NCBI RefSeq assembly: GCF_008831285.2
Contig: NC_045142.1
Span: 3,603,001 to 3,667,000 of the forward strand
Source: Nymphaea colorata
Taxonomy: Eukaryota; Streptophyta; Magnoliopsida; Nymphaeales; Nymphaeaceae
Length of the DNA: 64,000 nucleotides
Direction: 5' to 3'
Below are positions 1 through 12,220 of the stretch, in pieces. The notes under the pieces were generated by a model. It did no database searches. It saw only the letters and a program-made list of their open reading frames with translations, and had not been told where the DNA came from. The number at the start of each line of letters is the position of its first letter. Within the stretch, counting starts at the first letter, position 1. The position numbers and the translations under genes were made by a program.

Positions 1-1074
1 ATGAAATGACATCCTTCATGCGCCTTCTCATGTGAGATTCCCAATAAAAAGAGAACGGAAACTAACACAGGACTATTGCATTAGCCTGCGTGACTTCAAA
101 CTTTTACTGCCATTCCCCTCATGGTTCAAAAAGTTGAGGGTTTCTCCAGTCATCGCCACAATTATCTCCAACTTTCTTTTGAGCAACAAATTCATCCATA
201 ATTCCCCAATACAAAGTGTTTATTTCATCAAAGAAAATGCTTTTATGTCGTGGTATCAAATCACTACTTTTTTTTTCACATGGGTGCTCAATGTCGTGCA
301 GTTTTAATTAACCAAAATTTTGACCCGAGGAGTAACTTAACACACAAGCCCCAGATGAGCTCTTCCTGTACACTAAACTCACACATGAAAATCATTAATG
401 ACAATAAAACGAAAGGGCAACAATAACCCAGAAAAGAAACTTCTCAGTCGCATGGTTGTTGCCACTGGCATCGCCACATATGTTCTAAATTGTTTCCCAT
501 AATCGAGGGAAGTGACAAATATTTCTGGGTGTACTGATCTGGTGAAGTTTCAATCCCCATACAACTTTATTTAAACAAAGTGAAATATTCCTTTAATTCC
601 TTGACCTATTCCTGATTTAATTGGTTAAGAAATTAAGGAGAAAAAAAACTCGGATTTAGAGTTTTGACATTTTCTTTCAAAAAACCTGCTGAGATATTTT
701 GCTTGAAACGAAAATCCAAGCTATCAAAGCTGAGGCCGAATCGATGCTTGAAGAAGCATCAGGTTCGACCCCTCTCCTCCATGACATGAGCCATCCTAGC
801 TTACCAGCATGAGCTCTGAATACATCGAGCCGTTTGAGCCGTTTGAATACATGAATACACAATGTCTTATGAATAAACACAATGTCCTAAGAAACACATA
901 AAAACGGAGAAAGAGAGTGAATTTGCTTAAATAGTCAAGTTATAAACTACTTGAGTTCGTTGAACATGGCTACTGGCTATATAACTTAATGGTCCGATTA
1001 ATTTACCCAGTGCCAGAGGGGGAAGTCAAAAAGAAAAAACCATGAAGAAATTGAAAACTCCGATGTGATGGGAA
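1..1074. other. 3' flank of the bHLH gene, no gene seen
   Basis: No convincing coding sequence. On the minus strand this is downstream of the bHLH stop codon, so its right part should hold the 3' UTR. A block at about 356-425 recurs at 52,778-52,835 and, inverted, near 37,725-37,785, next to ends of repeat family C. Confidence 0.5.
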
Positions 1075-4000
1075 TTAATGCAAGCACGGAGAGATGGTAG
1101 TCCTCCCAGAAATGCTGATATCTCTCCTCTCCTGGTCCCTGAAATGATTAGCAGAAGAGACGGGCACCAGGCATAGCCCCCTGCTCCGCAAATCAAACTG
1201 GTCGTCGTCAAAGACCTGCCATGGAGACAATCGTGAGTTGGCGAGCCATTCAACGAGCGCATATCAGGTATTACCTACTCTACTGCAGTTTAGTTTTCAC
1301 TATACAACTTAAACAGGCCATTAGACCGATCCCTTGATCTCCTTGACCATGTATTAGAGCCAAACTTCTTTTCCATGAAATACTAAGCATATAACAAAAT
1401 TTTAATTGAACCTAGATCCCTCCACTCAAGTTCAACCACAAATTTAATCTTTTAGAGAATGAACTCCTACCTAACTAGAGCCCCATCTATCTACACCCCT
1501 AATTACATTATGCTCTAACCTAGTACAAAAAACAAGGATGGGCACGTGAGTCCTACAATACCTGGTGAGATCTCCAAATTTAAGTACTTAGGCAAGGGGT
1601 CAGTCCTCTAAGTATTCTGTTGGAATTCTATAATTAGCCTTATCAAAATATCCAAGGGAACATTTGGCTACAGTAATTTCTCATGTGCACTCCCATCTCC
1701 AATTTGAAGTGTTCGTGAATCTCCCTTAATTTTTTGGGTAGATTTGAGACAATAACATACTAAAGGGTTTGATGCTTGTATTGTTAGGAAGTCCGTAGTG
1801 GTCAAATCTTGAAGGTGTGTTGTCAACATATGCTAGGATCATGAGCACAAATAACAACTTTCAGGAGTTGTTCGACAACAAAGACAGTTTGGGAGTGTCC
1901 AATGAACTTGCCTAGAATATTGGGGTAGGTTTCTAAAGCAATAGTTTTAGTGTCAACCTACTCTAATATTTGGGGCAAATTCATTAGAAACTCCCCAAAT
2001 GTTTTTCCTACGAAACAACATGTGGGTCTTATGCCACAGGTGCTGGTTTCTTAGCCGGGAGGGAAATGTACCCGCAAATAAAAGTAAAACAAAAAAGTTA
2101 AACTAATAAAAAATAAACAAGTGTACATACCCGCCGGGAAAATGATGATTTGTAATTAAAATACGGCATGCTTAGCGCCTGAAATGATAAACAAAACACA
2201 TAATCAGCTTGTTTGAAGAGGTACGAGGAAATTGTCAATGACTTTAGATAAGAAGTGCCAAGGAACAATATGAAACTGCTAGCTCCAAAGTATGGTAAAA
2301 GTATGAACGGAAATTTCATTAAAAAGTAAACTGAATCCAATTTCCAGATATAGCAAGGTCAAAATTTTTAGTCCATACAATTTGATGGAAGAAGATGAGA
2401 TCATCAGACGCAATCTAAATAGCTCCCTACTTTTTGTATTGGACTTCTAGCAGAGTCCCATTTTGATAACCCCAATCTCTCGCTCTCTCTTCTAGGCAGT
2501 CCAGTACAATTGGTTGAGGACAAATTGAACCCACGTGATGACTAAGGCTACCGATTACACTACTTGAAGCGGTGGGTGAACACTCAGGTGCATGATGCCA
2601 TCGATATCATTAAGAGCATTAGATTTGTTCAAGTACGTCCTCAATCGATTCAACTTTCTTGTGAGAGCAAGAAAGCTATATCATGTGAAAAGCTGGGTAC
2701 AAACAAATGAAAATAGGTAAAGACAGACTCTCGAAGTGTAAATAAGAAGCAAAAATATATCATATGCCATTTTCACGTTTAGCCTCAAAACGAAATCAAT
2801 TACGACTTACTGCAAATGTGGTGCTGACTTTAACATTGGATTTACAAACTAAGTTGAAACGGAGATCTGCCATTAACTAGAAATATAGTAGCAAAGGCCG
2901 CAAAGAACAAATACCATTGAAACACCCACACCCATCTATGGTCAACTCAAAACATAATCAAGCAAAAAAATTAGTTAACAGAGTATTAGATTAGCGCAAT
3001 ATTGTGAAAAACAGTATTGGCGCCATGTCAATTTGCTCGCCAATATGGCGTATCAGCCAATATGTATCGGTTCTTATTGCTGTAATTTTTATGAATTCAA
3101 AAATTTATTTAGAATATTCTAAGTTAACTATTTTATAAATAAAAAGAAGGACCTGTATCAACCATGTGGTTCTATGAGCCATGGGTCTCTACTGTTTAGT
3201 GTATGCGTCAGCCAAAAAACAATAGTACTAAGATCTTGATAACATAGAATGAATGAAACTAAGGAGAGAAAGCGTGCCTGAATCTGGTCCTGAAGTTGCT
3301 TTATGCGGACTGTCGTTTCATGGAGCACCGATGCCGTGTCCGTCTGAATTAAAAATCATACTGGCCTCTCACACTAAATGCCTTTTAATTTCCTTGTAAG
3401 GTAGAAAAAGTACAGGTGCAATAGTGACAAGCAGAGTTGGTAGTAATTAATTACCTTCCCAAACGGCGAAACGAGCTGCTGCAGAGCGTTTACTTTGTCA
3501 CCAAGCTTCTGACTCTTCCTCACCGGTGGCTGCAAATCATGTAACAAGATCAATCGATCCCTATCGAAATTATTTCCAAGTGATTACATAGAAAACAAAA
3601 ATTTAACTAGGCGGCAGTATTTGTCTAGAGATGTACAATTTCATACACGATGAACACAATGATGTATAATACACCATAATCGAGCTTAATGACGCATTTA
3701 TTGTCACACAAAAGAATGAAACAATAACCCAATAGAAAGCGCCTTTAAAAGGTAGCGCATGTGGCACATTTACGTCTATTTTTTACTCAATTCAAGCTTT
3801 ATTTAAGACGCTTTCTTGGAGGGATTAGCCATAGTCTCAGTTCAGAATTTCTTGATTTTAACCATCCCAGTTTTGGCTGCAGCTACCAGATAGGACCTTG
3901 CTTTTAAACTGAACTTACTTCAGCGAAGTTAAACTGCCTATTATTATGGAGAAAGTGACTGCTCTTTTTTCTTATACAAAAAAATGGAGAGCAGAACACA

Positions 4001-5801
4001 ATGAAAAGGGAAAAGATAAACTTTAATTTCTCTAACGTATTATTATTAAACTGAGATTCTTTTTTAGGAATTATTTGCAGAACTGAGGCTTGCATCAGAA
4101 AAAATGAAAACTACACTACCATATTTAAAGTTACCGCCAAAAGGTAAGCCCTTGAATGCAGTTTATTTATTTAATTTTAACGTCAAAGAATGTAAATAAT
4201 TATCATCATAGTAGTACCAGACAGTAACTAAAGGAATTACGCTACGCTTCAGTAACTACTATATCTTTGAGCATATTCTTTTATCGGATCCTGCATTAGA
4301 AGTAGTTAGCTATTTAGGAATTGCGGGCAGTAACATTCGGGGAACATGCCTGCCCCATGTTAGGACCAGAAAAGAGAAAGAAAACGAAGAAACCAATACC
4401 TTGTTACCTATAAAAGTGACTGAAACTCATAGAACGGAAATGCCTCAGAAAATGCACGGAGATTCCAGAATCGAGAAAAAGGACTGTACCGGGGATGGTT
4501 CTTCTCAAATAGGGGTGGCACCATGTTCGCGCTCATAGAGCATGACAACTAGCCATTTAGCTAATGTCTGGTACTATAGTTATAATTAATGTTACATCCT
4601 TTTTCGTTAAAATTAAATAAATAAACTGCATTTAAGGGCTTCCCTTTTGGCGGTAGTCCTGAAGTTTCTATTTTTTCTGACGTAAGTCTCAATTTCGCAA
4701 CTAATTACTGAAAAGGAATTTCAGATAAATAATAATATGTTGGGGAAGTAAAAGTTTATGTTTTGCACTTTTTATTGTGATGTGCTTTCCATTTTTTTTT
4801 ATGTAAGAAAAAAGAGGGTCACAGTTACTTTCTTCATCATAATAGGCAGTTTAACCTCGCAGGAAAACAAGAACATCACTGATACTTTCTTCATCATAAT
4901 AGGCAGTTTAACATCGGAGAAGTCAGTTCAGTTTAAAGGCAGGGTCTTATATGGTGGTTGCGGTCTACTTAGAATTACAATATTTGTTAATGATAAAATA
5001 ACATGGAAAGGTAAAGCTACATATCGATAAATTACAAAGCAAAATAAAGCTAAGGTAGTTATAAAGTTCACTAAAGGCAAAATAATGTGGAGATGTACAA
5101 TTACCTTCCTATCCATAAAAGTATCTCTACTACATTAGTTAGTAATCTAAAGTAATTTATTTTGGTATCAATATGATAGCATATAGTGTAGACCATGATA
5201 TGGACGAAGTGGTGATGGGCATTAATCCATACCCCTATTGATTCATCTCAATTTCTAGAGGAAAGTAAAATGCTTCTTTTTCTCGGATGTTCAGCAATTT
5301 AATACAGGTCGTATTCAAGAGCTGTGGCTGTCCGTGAAATTCTTAAAGCCGTAAGTAAATAATATACTAACAAGTTAGATGGAGACTCCCCCGAAACCCT
5401 GACCGCAGACTGATCACTCTTTCGCACCCGTAGAAATTTATAAAACAGGCTAACAGTTTAGCTCATTAATTTATAAATGACATGCGTTCATTTGTGTTTA
5501 TACCTTGGGTTGCTGTTGGTCTCTCACAGGGTCCTCGGAGACATCGCTGTGGCCAGACTTCCTTTTCCTTGGCTCCACCAACCTAGCTTCCCGTCCCGGG
5601 GGGCTACACGTTCTGGCAGACCTCTTTTTCCCATTGAACACGACCTGTGAGGCGGACCATAAACGTCAGGTTTTTCCAGAACTGCAAAAGAATGGCTAAA
5701 AAATCGGGAGTCAAATCGTCAGGCATCTCACTCACGTCTCCGTACTGGCAGTTCCTCCAGCAAATGCCCGACTCTGCACAGTTCACGTACGCACCAGTCA
5801 T
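1075..5801 (-). CDS. Split gene for an atypical plant bHLH transcription factor
   Basis: Predicted nuclear DNA-binding or dimerising transcription factor. I assemble five exons: 5801-5736 (22 codons, start MTGAYVNCAESG), 5644-5504 (47 codons, basic stretch VEPRKRKSGHSD), 3529-3455 (KLGDKVNALQQLVSPFGK, helix 1 and start of the loop), 3343-3278 (TDTASVLHETT, helix 2) and 1215-1075 (DLRSRGLCLVPVSS, then about 24 residues to TAA). All joins are phase 0. The helix-loop-helix and the RSRGLCLVP tail are hallmarks of the plant bHLH68/110/112/123-like group. Introns are GT-AG, except that the one after 3278 appears to start with GC. In this group a short exon (about ...SPYL...) normally lies between helix 2 and the RSRGLC exon; I did not find it in the 2.06-kb intron. 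The basic region (PPVRKSQ before KLGDK) lacks the classical E-box-reading residues, as is usual here. Exon 1 is the least certain. Two introns carry repeats. The gene may be intact or may have lost one exon. Confidence 0.75.
2140..2475 (+). repeat. Dispersed repeat, direct copy of 21,296-21,630
   Basis: About 335 bases inside the last bHLH intron match 21,296-21,630 in the same orientation, with scattered substitutions and small indels (shared for example GGCATGCTTAGCGCCTGAAA). No coding potential in either copy. Probably a non-autonomous transposon fragment. Confidence 0.75.
2665..3212 (+). repeat. Dispersed repeat, inverted copy at 24,487-25,045
   Basis: About 550 bases in the last bHLH intron are the reverse complement of 24,487-25,045. 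Shared landmarks are a GCGCCAATACTG/CAGTATTGGCGCC block and a TTTATAAATAAAA stretch. The copies differ by many substitutions, so this duplication is older than module A. Confidence 0.75.
3888..4957. repeat. Foldback (long inverted repeat) element in bHLH intron 2
   Basis: The left arm at about 3,888-4,240 and the right arm at about 4,555-4,957 are imperfect reverse complements, with a loop of about 315 bases. The arm ends read TTGCTTTTAAACTGAAC on the left and GTTCAGTTTAAAGGCAG on the right. The right arm also contains two tandem copies of a unit ending ATCATAATAGGCAGTTTAAC at about 4,832 and 4,889, against one in the left arm. The element lies wholly between exons 2 and 3 and would fold into a long hairpin in the bHLH pre-mRNA. 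Confidence 0.8.
4957..5372 (+). repeat. Intron block with inverted copy at 57,425-57,845
   Basis: About 415 bases directly beside the foldback match the reverse complement of 57,425-57,845 (shared GCATATAGTGTAGACCATGAT, TTAATCCATACCCCTATTG and others). A 25-base piece of the same sequence recurs at 35,092, fused to a module A fragment. Confidence 0.8.
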
Positions 5802-6637
5802 GGCTACCTTTCCTTCGTTCGTACTTGCTGTGGTCAAACGCCCATTAATTACAAACAGTAACAAAAATAAACCGTTCTTTAAGTGTTAAGTAAAAATAAT
5901 TGACGGTCGCTTCACATGATTAATGATCTGTTTCATGCTTTTAACTGCAAAGATTGTAAAGAACTAAATTATAAAATAAAGCGAACTACAAAAGATCATC
6001 TATAGGGGCACGACAGTTAACAAAAGCTAATACTACGAAAAAAAGAAGAGCTCTCACATTTAGAAGAATATCTAAATATAAATGCCTTTACGATAACATG
6101 ACACTGTCGAATTCTAGCCGTTCAACGGTGGCTGACATATAAAAACTCGGATCATTATGTGTTCCTCAATCATCCGAGCCAGGTTTTCATTTTCAATGGC
6201 TTGTTTGAATGCGTGGAACACAGGCGTGTGTGAAAGGCAAACGTGGGACCGTAGCGTCCGTTTGCAGTTTCCACATAAGCATCTTCCAATATTCTGCTAT
6301 TTCCACCTTATTCGAGGAGGATAGGTCCCACCCTGCTCGAGGCAAACAAGAGGTTTCTATATTCAAGCAAGGATCGAGCTCAGTTGGTTGGTAGAGCCCA
6401 GCACGACGCGGGCACTTTTGGCCAGCACAAGCGGCTGACTTTCTGTCTCGGCTTGTCTGCGTCCGTACGGGATGCAAGAAACTCATCTAAGAACATTACG
6501 GGCATCCCTACGTGATGGAATATTAACCCAGCTCTTACCCTCTAACTATGGGAAAAGAACCGCGTGACCCGTCGAGGTCATTCTATTCTTATTAACTCGA
6601 GTAATAGTCGCTAACCTTAGGTTCATTTCGCGTGAAA
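5802..6637. other. Region upstream of the bHLH gene, no gene seen
   Basis: This should include the bHLH promoter and leader on the minus strand. Small open frames on both strands at 6,190-6,490 overlap one another and resemble no family I know. I see no clear TATA box. Confidence 0.4.
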
Positions 6638-9600
6638 CCAGTATATGTTTCTAAGACGCCTTACCCGCCGTCAAGATAATTAAGCAACAGAAAAAGTTTA
6701 CACATTTGAGAGCTTAGGAGAACCTGGATAGTAGCTTCTGAAGGTGTCCGGAATCGTGTGATTATGAAGGGAGCTGGGTGAAGGCGCAGCCAGATAGCGA
6801 AGTTGAAGGCCGGTGCATGTTTGCAAAGTGCGTGAGTAGCAGATTCTGCAATACTTTCATGTTAATTCACATGTTTATTCTTACTCAGACGATCAAAGTG
6901 ATGTATACATGCCTTTACAGAGGTCAGGCAGAGTAGTGATTTAAAATACGGCTACGAACTATACAAGTTTTTACAAATGTTTTTCAAATAAGTCGAAAGG
7001 TGAGAAGTTTCGCCTTAAGGTACCTTAATGGGATAAGGAAAAAAAAAAAAACATCACTGGCATTTTTCAACTTATGATTTTATACAAAGGGTGATGCACA
7101 TAAAAATTAAACCTTGGTCGCTCCATGTTAGATTCGTTGCCGGCCCTCACTAACCTGCATGCCTTGAGTCTAAATGCAAGACAGGTTTTTGGATGCTTCA
7201 TGAACATCAAAGTATAACTACCCATCTCACAGTCACGGCCGCCCTCACTAGGTCAAAATTTTCGAGTTTGTTTTCGACTCAACCTGGGCTTTACACTGCG
7301 GACCAAAGTGACAGCTATCTTCACCTGCAGGCGTCAATGGAGTGCATACCACAGATGGGATGCTAACATGTATAATAGTCTTCAAAAAAAAATTGAGGTT
7401 TTTCGCAAATAAGTTGAAGGAAAAAATGTGGACCCCCCAGCAAGCGTTCTCTGGAAGGGGAAAATGTAGGACTAAACCCTAAGGAGTGCAAAGACAAAAC
7501 TGTAACTATTATTTCCAAACTTTTTGTTATAGATAGAATGATATTCAACTCATGGCCAAACATCAACCAAGTCTATATACAAGTTATACTTAAAATGCTC
7601 ATGAAAATAAATTGGCATCTGACACGGCCCTCCCCACTGCAAAAACTGGTCCATCGAGCATACGTACAGGTTATGTTTTCACTGTTAAGATAAGAATAGT
7701 GAGCTAAAAGCTCCTAGGATTTAAGTGGGTTATTTACTTGCGGTTGGAACTTTTACACTAAACTTATTAGGTGATACGATGGTTGGATTTTGAATCTTCG
7801 GACTTCTTGGTGGCGATAAGCAACCGAGGTATTCCGTCCCTCAGGTTAAGCAAATTAGTTTTAAAAGGTTTTTTAATGAATTTGATGGAATTCTTAATCA
7901 AATAAATCACATGCTTATCTAGGTTTCATTTTGAAGAAGAAATTCACAAAAGCGAGGGAGGAGGACGGAGAGTCACGTAGGGCAAAGGCGACAGAAGTGT
8001 ACGTACGGTAGCTCAGGCCCTGCGGAAGCTCGGGCGTTCGGCATCGGTACGTCGCTGGAACCTTTTGCAGACAACCGAAACAAAGAAGGTTCAGACCAAA
8101 ACATTGCCTGCAAGTGATTCGCCATGGGCAAAAGAAGTATGAAGAGGGAAGATGAGGACTTGTTTTACCGTAGCTGCATAAAGATAGAGGGAACTGCGAC
8201 TTTCTCATCGTTGGAGGAGTGAGGTTTGCAAAAAGAGTGGAGAGATTGTAAGCTTGTACAGAGAAAAAAGCCGCAAATCCGCTGACTCGATCCTTGCGTT
8301 CTGAGCTCGGAGCACGGTCCTTTTAGAAACCAAAGTAGACGCACATGATTCTCATTCCTCACAGTCCTGTAAAAGGAAAATAAAATTCCTCACAGTCCTG
8401 CAAAAGGAAAATAAAGGAGCAAAAGGAGAAAAAAAGAAAGCATTGAAACATTGGAATATCACGGCGGAACGGAAACAGCTAAGAAACTCGCACTGAGAAA
8501 GAGAGAGGGGGAGAGAACCAGTCTAAGACGTCGAGAGGGGAAAATCTGGCGAAGAAGAAAGTGTGGTATTCAAGAGGATAGTTAGGTACTCCACAACGTC
8601 CTCACGATATCACGTCTGTGTTTCCCACCGACACTATTGCGATGTAAATGACGCAGGAGTGCTTTGTTACGAACCGGCAGAAATTGCAGAAAAGACGGTA
8701 CGCGGTCTTGTCTTCCCCTCGACGCACAGAACAGTGAGAGAACGGGAGCATTTTCCGTGGCCATTCCTTTTCAGCAAAGAACTTAGAAAAGAATGCTTTA
8801 TCCAACGCAGAGAAACTTCCCAACGAAAAGAAAAAAGGAAGGCGGAAAAGCATTCCTGCCCGCCTTTGCCTTTGAAGAAATAACTAAACAAATACTCTGC
8901 AATGGCAAAGACTTTCTTCCTTGGGGTCATTTTCTCGCAGCGGCTTTGAAGAGTCGGGAGAAAGTGTACAATGAGGCCTGCACCCCCACTTTTTGCGCTC
9001 AAGAAGAGAAGCACGGAGAGGAAATAATCTTCCTAAAGCATGCTCATCTGAAATAAATCGGGGTTCTTTGGAAACCAACAGTTTTGAAGGATGGAAGAAG
9101 ACGAGAACATCTCTTCAGTTATCCCGCTTAACCTATCTGGAACCTTTAGACAATTATATGCAGTATTTAAAAAAAAAAAAAGAAAGTTTGCTCATCACTG
9201 CCGCGTCTCCATGAAAAAGAAAAAAATGTCGATCGCATTTTCGCAGGAGGACGCTGAAGAAAATGGAACGCCTTCGGAAAAAAAAATTTACGCGATCATA
9301 TCCACTTCTTCCCGTCCTCGAACAAACTGAAGTTACCGAGCGACAAATTCTCTTCCTTAAAAGGCGGAAATGTTGCAAGAAACTACTTGAACCTCACTCA
9401 GTTTACTTCCAGAAAACCCGCATTTTCAGCAGCAGCAAGAAACATGGCCGGCATCCTGTCGGAAATTAGCACGCGCAATCGACTGCTGGGACTACACCAA
9501 AGAAAACCTCCTCTTATTGAAGTAAGGAGAATGCAATTCTCAAAACGTAACAAACCAGCAAAAGCGAAACCGACTGCAATATGCATTGAAGAGTAAAACC

Positions 9601-10035
9601 TCTCCTCCAAGCAATCGCGAAAAATAAACGAAAAAGCCCGAAAAATATCCCGACCTACCGATCGCTTCCAGCAACCAGCTCCGAGTTCTCTCATTCGCCG
9701 TCCGATAACCTAAACCACAGAAACTAACAAGTGCAGATACGTTTCTGTTCAAAAGACAGTTAGCGCAGATGAACTCGAAGAAACGCCGAACAAAAACGCG
9801 ATCCACCGAGAACGGGCTACACCGAGCCCCCACAGATCTCTCGGAACCGAAATCTCAGCTTCCTTCCATCAAACAGCAGCAGAAGAACTCCATAAAAAGG
9901 CATCATCATCCACAATTCAAGCCCCGACACTCTTTAACTTCTTTCCCTAGCGTCTTCCTCCTCAAGCAGATGTAAACGAAACAAGAAACTAAGCAATGCG
10001 ATCTACCGATAGCTAGCGAGTTCGAGATCTCGTAC

Positions 10036-10066
10036 CTGAGACAACTCCGGCGGGGATCTCCGGCAT
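10036..10066 (-). pseudogene. Module A copy 1: first exon MPEIPAGVVS plus splice donor
   Basis: ATG at 10,066 opens MPEIPAGVVS, followed by a G and a consensus donor (CAG|GTACGAG). The same 31-base exon and donor occur at 47,369-47,339 and 31,562-31,592, where residue 9 is I instead of V. No second exon is recognisable in any copy, so I read it as a captured or truncated gene 5' end. I do not recognise the parent gene. Confidence 0.5.
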
Positions 10067-10155
10067 TCTGGCGGGAATCCGCTGGGCGAGGCTCCCGAAC
10101 GGAACGGAAGAAGAAAGAGGCGTGCTGGGAAAGCCTCCTGAGCTGAGGGGAGGGG

Positions 10156-10163
10156 TTTATAGG
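10156..10163 (-). promoter_or_regulatory. TATA box of module A copy 1
   Basis: CTATAAAC on the minus strand lies about 90 bases upstream of the MPEIPAG start codon and is preceded by a GC-rich, CT-rich leader region. It is conserved in all three copies. Confidence 0.5.
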
Positions 10164-10345
10164 GTTCCGGTTGAGTGGGGGAACAAACTCTTTGCCTCAA
10201 GGAGGTTGAATTGAATGGGAGCGATGGGGTGGCCGTTGCGCCCGGGGGAGCGGAAGGATCACCCTGGGGCGGAAGGCGCCTTCAATGCGGGGCTCCTCAT
10301 TTGGAGAAACCCCTCGCCTTCTCCATGCTAAAAGGGCCTCCGCCC

Positions 10346-12220
10346 GTTTCACGTCCCTGTCAGGGAGAGATCGATCCGGCCCCACTTCCTCCCTCCAGCC
10401 CTCGGTACTTAACCCCCATTGGCTCGACATTCGACCCGATCATTCTGTTTCAGGTTACATTTGCTTCTAGGGCCTGTGCATGCTTTGGTTTGTTGGGGTT
10501 AGCTCGAGTTAAACTTGAACTGGAAATGCCTTTCCAATAGCTGAATCCTTTTTCTCGCTCGAAACTGGTGTAGACTTCGGATTCAAGACTTTTAAATCAA
10601 TTCCCCAAGTGTATCCCGTGTAACTCGTTATACTTACAACTCGAAAGAAAACAATGGATTCTGTTGGTACCAGTTTGCAAGTCAAGTCAAATTCTTGAAA
10701 GTCGAACTCGATTTGCTTATCGTTTCGAGTATTTTTGTAAGCTTGAACTTGGCTCATTTATAAACGAGTCGTCCAGGGGCCAAGTTTTTTGGCGCGAGTT
10801 TGAGTTGAGCCACCCAAGTCGGCTCGGCTCGTTCTGGAGCCATATCTACACCGATCCAAAAAAGGAACCCTAAGTAGTTCTCTGGGTCCACTTTGAACAA
10901 GAAACATGGTGTTTAGTTCTTAATTTGTTTCACTATGACTGCTTTTAGCGTTAGTATGCCAACCATCTTCATGACATTGTTATTTCCTTAGATATAGATG
11001 CATTAAGTGAATGAACTCGCAAATTTATTCCGACACGTGGCCGCTGATTCTTAGAGCCCAGTTGCTTCTGTAAAAGGGAGAGCTGAGCTCCATGCGTTGA
11101 GCCCTCACAGCGGACCCCTGGCCCACCAGACGTGCGGGTCATGAGCCATGAGTCCGCCTCCACCCCCCTTCAAGCATATTTAATCAAGCCCAGCCTATTC
11201 TAGGCCGCGGACAATGTCCTTATAACCGGTCCCGATATTGAACTCTTGACCTCCTTTGAGTTGAAGTTTATAAGTCCAAACCCAAGTGAGTTGATATAAA
11301 AGAAATAGACTTCAGTTTTTGTTTTAAGATAAGAAATCAAGGATATAAAAGAAGTATATGCAAAAACAAGTTCAGTTTTTGTAGGAAACTGCCAGGACTG
11401 TGGTGTTGGGAGGTTGAACCTACAACCCCTAAATAGTATATGAAGTTGGATGTTTAAAACGGAACCATGACTGAACACACTTCCAGATAAGTTTCAAAAA
11501 TTTTAAAACGTAAAAGCATTAGCAACAATAGATGGCTATTTCTCTAAGTAGTACTCCTTCTAAGAAGTAATACGGTTCTTCCTTTGGCAGCGGTAGATGG
11601 ATAGAAATCCAGATCCAATACACAAAACTCCTTGTCGCTTATCCGGCCGAGTAGAACTCTGAGCATAGGAAGTGCCTATGAATGCTTCCCTATGGAACTC
11701 AAACCAGTGATATTTGCTTGAAGTGGGGCCTAGTTGGTGACCGATTTTCATTTTGAGTGTGTGTAAATTAAGTTTAGGACTCTTATTCTTCTTTAAGATT
11801 GAACATTTTGAAAGGGGAAAAGTGGTTCTCAAGAAGAAAAAGAGAGAGAGAAAAAAAAGAGAGCTAAAAATTAAGTGAAAGAGAAGCACATAAAGAGGTG
11901 AAAAAACCAGTTCCTCTCTAACTCTCTCTCCAGCATCCGAGAAGCTCTACATGCAAACCACCTGTGCGAAGTCTGCATTAAACTGTCGATATGATTCAAA
12001 TCAAAGTTTATATTTGATGATCCACTTGCTACACAGATTATCATTTCTAAAAGTGGTCTCATCAATATGAGTCCCATCAGGATGAGTTTCAATCTTCTGA
12101 AAGGCTCTTTTGGTTTAAGGCAAATATTTTCCTTCCAGCCAAAAATTTCGCCACAAATCTACAACTCCGAAATAATAGCTTCTTGAAAATGGCCCCTAAC
12201 AAGAAAAACTTTTGTCAGGT
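10346..12220. other. No gene seen; decayed transposon-like sequence
   Basis: The part at 10,450-10,860 is rich in GAGTT/AACTC and GGCTCGGCTCG-type words, as seen in subterminal parts of plant hAT elements, but I cannot define termini. The rest shows only short overlapping frames without family features. Confidence 0.4.

Larger units (their letters stand above)
6638..10345 (-). repeat. Module A, copy 1: duplicated gene-5'-end segment
   Basis: About 3.55 kb (6,638-10,187) repeats in the same orientation at 43,925-47,500 with very few differences. The part from about 8,705 to 10,345 also recurs inverted at 31,345-33,050. Read on the minus strand it begins with a promoter-like block, then TATA, leader, a 31-base first coding exon, a splice donor and a long GC-poor stretch that looks like intron. 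Small ORFs inside (for example 7,915-8,208 minus) are identical in both full copies, but recent duplication explains this and I recognise none. An internal near-tandem CTCACAGTCCTGTAAAAGG lies at 8,356-8,415. Confidence 0.85.

Noticed and set aside
7915-8208. 97-codon minus ORF identical in both full module A copies (45,211-45,504)
   Set aside because: Identity follows from recent duplication; no domain, no start context, and it lies where an intron is expected.
8563-9330. Many overlapping ORFs on both strands in module A (also 45,868-46,900 and 32,241-33,267)
   Set aside because: They overlap in all frames, vary between copies by frameshifts, and have lysine/phenylalanine-rich composition typical of A/T-run sequence.
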